Assembly (NCBI GenBank): GCA_946611835.1
Contig: CAMOEE010000021.1
Location: forward strand, 1 to 18,159
Reading direction: 5' to 3'
DNA: 18,159 nucleotides
DNA from: an uncultured Treponema sp.
Lineage (GTDB): Bacteria > Spirochaetota > Spirochaetia > Treponematales > Treponemataceae
Part shown: positions 13,528 through 18,159 of the stretch, piece by piece
Position numbering within the stretch: the stretch's first letter is position 1
How the letters are laid out: each line of letters starts with the position of its first letter
Made by a program: the position numbers and the translations under genes
The notes under the pieces: generated by a model
Told to the model about the DNA's origin: nothing
What the model saw: only the letters and a program-made list of their open reading frames with translations
Database searches by the model: none

Positions 13528-14880
13528 ATGATTCGCAAAAATTTCTTCACTTCTTCTTTCACTTTATTTCTTCTTTCTAGTCTTTTTCTTGCACAAATTC
13601 CTGCACAGGAAACTTCATTTTCAGGCAGTCTGACAGCACAGGCCGGTGTCGGTCTTCCGCAGACCCACGAAAACAAAGGTCATTTCCTTTTGGGAACGAC
13701 TGTTTTCGACGGTACTGTAAAATCTTACATGGGCGAAAGCATGATGGTCGTCAACTCTCAGCTCATTTATGATGCTCTTGGTGCACAGTCTTCCAACGGA
13801 ACGGAAGCCCTTGTTTCTGAGGACGCTTCATTCGCCCTGAAACTCAAAGAGGCTTATTTTGATTACAACGGCGGATCCTGGGCTCTCAGGGCCGGCCGGC
13901 AGATTGCTGCATGGGGTAAGGCTGATTCTATTCAGGTCGCTGATATTCTTTGCCCCCAGGATAGTTCAGTTATGATTGCGGCAAATTACAAGGAAAGCCG
14001 TCTTGGAATCGATGCCCTCCGTCTTTCATATATCCTTGATTTTCTTCAGCTTGATGCTTACTGGATTCCATTTTTTACGCCGAGTACGCTTCCTCTTGCA
14101 AAAAGAAATCCTCTTAATCCAATTCAGTTTCCACAATCATTTGGAGACAAGCCGGTTTCATCTCCAGAAAAAATGAGTGAATTTGATCTTCCGGAGAAAA
14201 AACTCAGTAACAGCGAATATGCACTTCGTCTGGGCGTAAATCTTTCAAGCCTTGATTTTTCTCTTTACGGATTTTATGGCTGGGAAGACACCCCGTTTTT
14301 CGCATACAGTTCAGACGGCGGCACAATCAAGCTGAAAGGTTCTTATGAACGCCTTATGATGTTCGGAGCTGATTCTGCCATTCCTCTGGGAAATTTTGTC
14401 TTCCGCTTTGAGGCAGCCTATTTTCCTGAGCGCTACCTTCAGACCAGCGCAGAGTATCAAGAATCTCGTATGAATTCAGGCTTAAATAACGAATCGACAA
14501 AACGAAGGCATCAGCTTGTAGGTCTGCTTGGTTTTGACTGGGATGCCGGAAGCGGATTAAATATTATGGCACAGTATGTCGGTGATGCAATTTTTGATGG
14601 AGTTAAAGAGCTTGACAGAAAAGCCTACACCCATCTTGCAACTCTCACGCTGGAAAAATCTCTTATGAACGAGCTTCTTTCGCTTACTCTTCACGGAGAG
14701 CTTGATTTGTGCGAATTTTCTTCTCTAATTGATGCCGAAGCAGAATACAGCCTGACAGATTCAATAAAACTTGGTCTCATCGGTAACTTCTTTTTTGAAG
14801 GCAAAGACGACGAGAATGGCGAATACGGAATCTACCGTGATTTAAGCTGTATCACACTCAAAGGTAAAATTTCATTCTAA
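13528..14880 (+). CDS. Outer-membrane beta-barrel protein, DUF1302-like
   Basis: A 450-aa exported protein. It begins with a Sec signal peptide (about residues 1-26, cleavage near I-P-A/Q) after an AAAGAGG ribosome binding site. The mature part has alternating beta-strands throughout and ends in phenylalanine ('LKGKISF'), the usual outer-membrane barrel signal recognised by BamA. The segment AGRQIAAWGKAD (122-133), followed by an Asp-rich turn and 'CPQD', matches the 'GRQ..WGKAD...D...P.D' pattern I know from DUF1302-type and related porin-like proteins, which are often encoded beside RND/MMPL transporters. It is the first gene of a three-gene operon, 16 nt ahead of the RND gene. It is probably the outer-membrane exit or receptor part of the transport system; the cargo is unknown. 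Confidence 0.8.
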   Translation: MIRKNFFTSSFTLFLLSSLFLAQIPAQETSFSGSLTAQAGVGLPQTHENKGHFLLGTTVFDGTVKSYMGESMMVVNSQLIYDALGAQSSNGTEALVSEDASFALKLKEAYFDYNGGSWALRAGRQIAAWGKADSIQVADILCPQDSSVMIAANYKESRLGIDALRLSYILDFLQLDAYWIPFFTPSTLPLAKRNPLNPIQFPQSFGDKPVSSPEKMSEFDLPEKKLSNSEYALRLGVNLSSLDFSLYGFYGWEDTPFFAYSSDGGTIKLKGSYERLMMFGADSAIPLGNFVFRFEAAYFPERYLQTSAEYQESRMNSGLNNESTKRRHQLVGLLGFDWDAGSGLNIMAQYVGDAIFDGVKELDRKAYTHLATLTLEKSLMNELLSLTLHGELDLCEFSSLIDAEAEYSLTDSIKLGLIGNFFFEGKDDENGEYGIYRDLSCITLKGKISF

Positions 14881-14896
14881 TTTCCAGGGGAAAATT

Positions 14897-17284
14897 ATGA
14901 CAGTTTCTGCAATCAATAATTTTTTTGGCAAAATCGGGCGCTTTCAGATCAAATACCGCTTCCCGGTTCTTGCAGTCTTTTTGCTTCTTACGATTGTCTG
15001 TTGTGCAGGTCTTGCTAAGTTCAAGATTGCCAATGGAACTGACGGATGGTATGGCGACGCAGATAAAATCAAACAGGACAAGGATTTATATGAATCCACC
15101 TTCGGAAATTCTTCGAGCCTTGCAATTCTTCTTGAAGCTGACGATGTCTTTACCGAGGAAATCCTTAACGTTATTGACCGTCTGGGCGAGCGTCTTCTTG
15201 AGCTGCCTTATGCCGATAAAGTCACCTCGCTGATTGATGTTGATATTCCTGTCGGAAACGAAGAGGGATTTGAGGTCGTTAAGCCCTATCAGCGGGGAAT
15301 CCCTTCTGACCCGGCGGAACTTGCCGAAAAAAAGGCCTTCATTCTCCGTGGAACAGAAAAAACAAATTCTCTGATTAATAACCTTGTCAGCGCCGACGGA
15401 ACTGAAACATGGATTTCCCTCAAACTTCTCCCTTTTGAAAATCCTGATGATGATTCAATCGACCTTGGATATGCCTTCCACGAAATCCTGAAAAGCGACG
15501 AGTTCAAGTCTGACAAATACAAGCTTTATGGCTGTGGAATGCCATATGCGGACGCAATGGAAGAAGAATACGAAATCCCAGATGCAGTTCTCCGTGTTGC
15601 GATTGCTTTTGCGGTGATGATTGTCTTCCTTATTATTTTCGTGCGTACGCCTTTTGGTGTCATTATTCCTTCTATTACGACTGTCGGTGCGATTGCCTCC
15701 GTCATGGGCGGAATGGCTTATTTTGGTGAAAAAGCCGATTTGTCGCTCGTCACACTGCCTGTTCTTCTGGGAATTGCCCTTTCAATCGGCTATTCGATTC
15801 ATTACATCAATATGTTCAAGCTGCATTTCCGCCAGACCGGAAACCGCAGGGAATCTGCCGTAAAAACTGTGGAAGAAAGCGGCTGGTCGGTCTTTTTTAC
15901 GGTTCTTACGACGGTGGCTTCGCTGGTCAGTTTTATTTTCGTTGACATGAAGCCGATTTCCTGGATGGGAAAAACCTCAGCTCTTGTAGTTCTTGCGGTT
16001 TATATTTATGTCGCCGTACTGATTCCAATTTGTTTTTCTTTCGGTAAAAACCGCAGCCCGCTTCAAAAAGATGCTGTCAAAAAAGGAGCCGGGAAAATTG
16101 ACCTGCGTTTTGCGGCCTGGGCTGACACTGTAAAACGAAAAAAATGGCTCATTGTTGCTCTTTCCTGCCTTCTTGTTGCTGTCTGCATTCCTTTTATTCT
16201 CAAGATTACAATCAAAATCGATATGCTTGAAATGGCAGGAACAAAACTTCCTCACATGATTGAAGAAAAAGAAATCATCTCAAAGCAAATCGGTACAAGA
16301 TACAGCTACAATGTGATGATTACCTTTGAGGAGGCTGATTCATTCAAAGAGCCTGAAAAAATGCGTGCCCTTGAAGATTTCGAAAAGTTTTTGGGGACTT
16401 TGCGGCTCACAAAAATTTCAGGAGAAAAACCTCATGTCACATCTGTGACGGAAATTCTCAAAGAAATGAACCGTGCCCTTAACGAAGGAAAAGAAGAATT
16501 CTTCAGCATTCCATATGAAGATTATGTTCTCGCCCAGTTAATGGAGCTTTCTTCCATTGAGATGCGCAACGATTTCACTGATATGATGAACGACGAGTTC
16601 AGGATTGCGAATGTCAGCGTTGATATGACCAAATTTGAGAGCGAACTGGCGATTTCGGATGTGCGTGACATCAATGCGAAACTGGCCGAACTTTTCCCGG
16701 AAGCAAAATGCTGCATTATCGGTGACATGATTGAATATGCTGAAATGTCGACCCGAATGGTTAGGGGAGAGCTCAAGTCATTCCTTTTCTCTTTCGTCGT
16801 GATTGCAATCATGCTGATTATTGCCTTCGGAAGCATTCGCACTGGTCTTATCGGAATGATTCCAAATGTCATGCCGGTAATTCTTGTCGGCGGAATCATG
16901 GGGCTTTTCGGATTCTCCCTTGATTTTGTAACTATGACTGTCATGCCGATTATTCTTGGAATTGCGGTCGATGACACGATTCATCTGACGACCCACCTGA
17001 AATACGGCCTTGAAAAACACGGCACTTACCTTGAGTCCATGAGGAATTCTTTCCGCGAAATCGGTAAATCGATGTTTATGACTACATTCATTTTGTGCTC
17101 GATTTTTGCGGTTTATATGTTCAGTCCGATTCACTATCTCTTCGTAATCGGTCTCCTCTCAGTGACAGGTCTGGGGGCCGCTCTTCTGGCTGACTACACA
17201 ATCACGCCGGCTCTTCTTTACATAATAAAACCTTTCGGTGCAGAAACTGAAAAAGAAAATAATATAACCAAGAAGGAGGAATAA
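14897..17284 (+). CDS. RND superfamily transporter, MMPL/HpnN-like
   Basis: A 795-aa inner-membrane transporter with the two-fold RND layout: one helix near 20-38, a large periplasmic domain (about 40-228), five helices (about 230-380), then a repeat with a helix at about 416-438, a second periplasmic domain (about 440-630) and five more helices to about 780. The second half has 'GIAVDDTIHL' with D692 and D693 in the TM4-equivalent, the proton-relay aspartates of RND pumps. The matching place in the first half is 'SIGYSIHYI', with G298 and Y299 instead of Asp. AGGGGAA precedes the ATG. Members of this group move lipids or other hydrophobic molecules (MmpL, HpnN). It lies between an outer-membrane barrel and a LolA-like carrier, and its stop codon directly abuts the next ATG, implying translational coupling. 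The substrate is inferred to be lipid or lipoprotein. Confidence 0.88.
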   Translation: MTVSAINNFFGKIGRFQIKYRFPVLAVFLLLTIVCCAGLAKFKIANGTDGWYGDADKIKQDKDLYESTFGNSSSLAILLEADDVFTEEILNVIDRLGERLLELPYADKVTSLIDVDIPVGNEEGFEVVKPYQRGIPSDPAELAEKKAFILRGTEKTNSLINNLVSADGTETWISLKLLPFENPDDDSIDLGYAFHEILKSDEFKSDKYKLYGCGMPYADAMEEEYEIPDAVLRVAIAFAVMIVFLIIFVRTPFGVIIPSITTVGAIASVMGGMAYFGEKADLSLVTLPVLLGIALSIGYSIHYINMFKLHFRQTGNRRESAVKTVEESGWSVFFTVLTTVASLVSFIFVDMKPISWMGKTSALVVLAVYIYVAVLIPICFSFGKNRSPLQKDAVKKGAGKIDLRFAAWADTVKRKKWLIVALSCLLVAVCIPFILKITIKIDMLEMAGTKLPHMIEEKEIISKQIGTRYSYNVMITFEEADSFKEPEKMRALEDFEKFLGTLRLTKISGEKPHVTSVTEILKEMNRALNEGKEEFFSIPYEDYVLAQLMELSSIEMRNDFTDMMNDEFRIANVSVDMTKFESELAISDVRDINAKLAELFPEAKCCIIGDMIEYAEMSTRMVRGELKSFLFSFVVIAIMLIIAFGSIRTGLIGMIPNVMPVILVGGIMGLFGFSLDFVTMTVMPIILGIAVDDTIHLTTHLKYGLEKHGTYLESMRNSFREIGKSMFMTTFILCSIFAVYMFSPIHYLFVIGLLSVTGLGAALLADYTITPALLYIIKPFGAETEKENNITKKEE

Positions 17285-18073
17285 ATGAAAATTCTTAAAA
17301 CTATTGCGGGGGCTTTTTTTCTTTTGGCAGGAACACTTTCTTTTGCGCAGACTGCTGAAGAGATCGCAAAAAAAAGCCATGATTTGCCAGACGGAAAGAC
17401 CAATTCTTTTACGGCCGTTCTTACTCTTACGGACAAGGCAGGAAAATCCCGGACAAGGGAAATTGTGTCTTATGAAATGAAAGAGGGAACTACAGAAAAA
17501 AATGTAATTGTCTTTAAAACTCCAAAAGATGTGGCCGGTGTAAGCTACCTTTCTTTTGAATATCCTGACAAAAGCGACGGAACGCCCGTTGACAGTGACA
17601 GCTGGCTCTATCTTCCTGCGATGAAAAAAGTGCGTCGTGTTTCAGGTTCTAACCGGGATGATGATTTTCAGGGAACTGATTTCACTTATGACGATATCGG
17701 AAAGCGAAGTCTTGGAAAAGATACTGTAAAAATTCTTGGAGAAGAGAGTGTAAACGGCGTTGACTGCTGGAAAGTGGAATACACTGCAAAAGATACAAAA
17801 GCGAAAATCAGCCGCCGTATTTTCTGGATTGGAAAGGACAATTATGTAACTTACAAGGGTGAATACTACGATAAAAGAAACGCATTGCAGAAAGAACTGA
17901 CTTGTGAGGATATTTCACAAATCAGCGGTTACTGGACCACCAGAAAAATGACGATGACCAATGTTCAGTCAAAACATAAGACTGTGTACGAAATCAAGGA
18001 CATCGTGTATGACAAGGATGTTGACCCAAAAATGTTCACGGTTAGTGCGCTAGAACGAGAGCTCGTTAAATAA
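17285..18073 (+). CDS. LolA-like outer membrane lipoprotein-sorting protein
   Basis: A 262-aa periplasmic protein with signal peptide MKILKTIAGAFFLLAGTLSFA, probably cut before Q22. No lipobox cysteine is present. The block 'WLYLPAMKKVRRVSG' (from W107), followed by 'DDDFQGTDFTYDDIG', is the hallmark of the family annotated as 'outer membrane lipoprotein-sorting protein', a LolA/LolB-like half-barrel fold (Pfam LolA_like, PF17131 as I recall). These proteins are usually encoded with an MMPL/RND transporter, as here. The likely role is to accept a lipidated or hydrophobic cargo in the periplasm and hand it to the outer-membrane partner. AAGGAGG precedes the ATG, which immediately follows the RND stop codon. 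It is the last gene of the operon and is followed by a strong terminator. Confidence 0.9.
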   Translation: MKILKTIAGAFFLLAGTLSFAQTAEEIAKKSHDLPDGKTNSFTAVLTLTDKAGKSRTREIVSYEMKEGTTEKNVIVFKTPKDVAGVSYLSFEYPDKSDGTPVDSDSWLYLPAMKKVRRVSGSNRDDDFQGTDFTYDDIGKRSLGKDTVKILGEESVNGVDCWKVEYTAKDTKAKISRRIFWIGKDNYVTYKGEYYDKRNALQKELTCEDISQISGYWTTRKMTMTNVQSKHKTVYEIKDIVYDKDVDPKMFTVSALERELVK

Positions 18074-18079
18074 CTAAAA

Positions 18080-18107
18080 AGGCTGCCGAATGGCAGCCTG
18101 ATTTTTT
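18080..18107. terminator. Bidirectional intrinsic terminator
   Basis: AGGCTGCC (18080-18087), a four-base GAAT loop and GGCAGCCT (18092-18099) form a perfect 8-bp hairpin. TTTTTT (18102-18107) follows on the plus strand, and an AAAAA run just before it (18076-18080) provides a T-tract for the minus strand. It closes the three-gene operon and probably also serves the converging gene at the right edge. Confidence 0.9.
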
Positions 18108-18115
18108 ACCCTAAC

Positions 18116-18159
18116 TTATCTTATATCCTTAATTTCGCCGCCGACTTTGCTCAAAATAT
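18116..18159 (-). CDS. Possible C-terminal end of a converging minus-strand gene (partial)
   Basis: On the minus strand the last 44 bases are open and read I-L-S-K-V-G-G-E-I-K-D-I-R before TAA (18118-18116). The stop is 8 nt from the bidirectional terminator, which fits a converging gene. Fourteen codons are too few to exclude chance, and I do not recognise the protein. Confidence 0.4.
   Translation of the reverse strand, partial: ILSKVGGEIKDIR

Noticed and set aside
16522..17134. Long minus-strand open frames over the RND transporter
   Set aside because: Ile/Ser- and His/Asn-rich shadow translations opposite hydrophobic helices of a well-supported gene; no start signals.
1..18159. CRISPR arrays, tRNA or rRNA genes, and riboswitches
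   Set aside because: No regularly spaced direct repeats, tRNA-like cloverleaf with CCA/T-loop, or known riboswitch core was recognised. The 4588-4648 element has a junction but not tRNA features.

Overview
The window looks like part of a spirochaete chromosome, most likely a host-associated Treponema. This rests on the run of spirochaete-style lipoproteins (short hydrophobic signals, loose lipoboxes, acidic Asp-rich tethers), a PD-(D/E)XK Rpn-type protein of the kind that is abundant in treponemes, a DnaX/YbaB/RecR block, and moderate GC content (about 40-45% by eye, lower in the lipoprotein section). The genus is an inference, since there is no rRNA or other marker.

Layout. (1) Positions 1-2524, minus strand: dnaX - ybaB/ebfC - start of recR, the classical DNA replication/repair cluster. 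dnaX has a good sigma70-like promoter only 6 nt from its ATG and no Shine-Dalgarno, so it may be leaderless. (2) 2653-3576, plus: an Rpn/PD-(D/E)XK 'transposase-like' nuclease gene, more GC-rich than its neighbours. (3) 3706-4560, plus: an orphan ABC ATPase, again with a -10 box 6 nt from the ATG and no SD. It is followed by a compact 61-nt element that can fold into a three-way junction. (4) 4662-11665: an AT-rich surface-lipoprotein section. A minus-strand lipoprotein of 247 aa, with a coding-like tail in another frame beyond its stop, diverges from a two-gene plus-strand unit encoding a 626-aa Ig-like lipoprotein and a 1376-aa lipoprotein. The divergent promoter region holds a (TA)7 tract exactly between a -35 and a -10 box, which looks like a length-tunable (phase-variable) promoter. 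(5) 11703-13421: a single-chain dihydroxyacetone-kinase-family protein (DhaK + DhaL), closed by a strong terminator. (6) 13528-18073: a tight three-gene operon of outer-membrane beta-barrel (DUF1302-like), RND/MMPL transporter and LolA-like periplasmic lipoprotein-sorting protein, closed by a terminator that probably also serves a converging minus-strand gene entering from the right edge.

The most interesting object is the 1376-aa lipoprotein. Its middle (about residues 440-780) follows the order of Bacillus anthracis protective antigen / clostridial binary-toxin B components: a DxDxDGIxDxxE calcium site, a 'PLxAxxPxxxVxM' strand, a long Ser-rich alternating segment where the PA membrane-inserting hairpin lies, a 'V-[KR]-[VY]-x-N-x-G' strand, and the regions corresponding to the later parts of PA domain 2. 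The receptor-binding and PA14 parts are replaced by Listeria-Bacteroides (InlB-type) repeats at the N side and by additional calcium repeats, Ig/FN3-like modules and an unrecognised domain at the C side. No enzymatic A partner is visible. I infer a surface-anchored PA-like pore or adhesin-like assembly.

The barrel/RND/LolA-like operon probably forms a trans-envelope lipid or lipoprotein export route. Its neighbourhood to lipoprotein genes is suggestive, but the two units are separated by a terminator.
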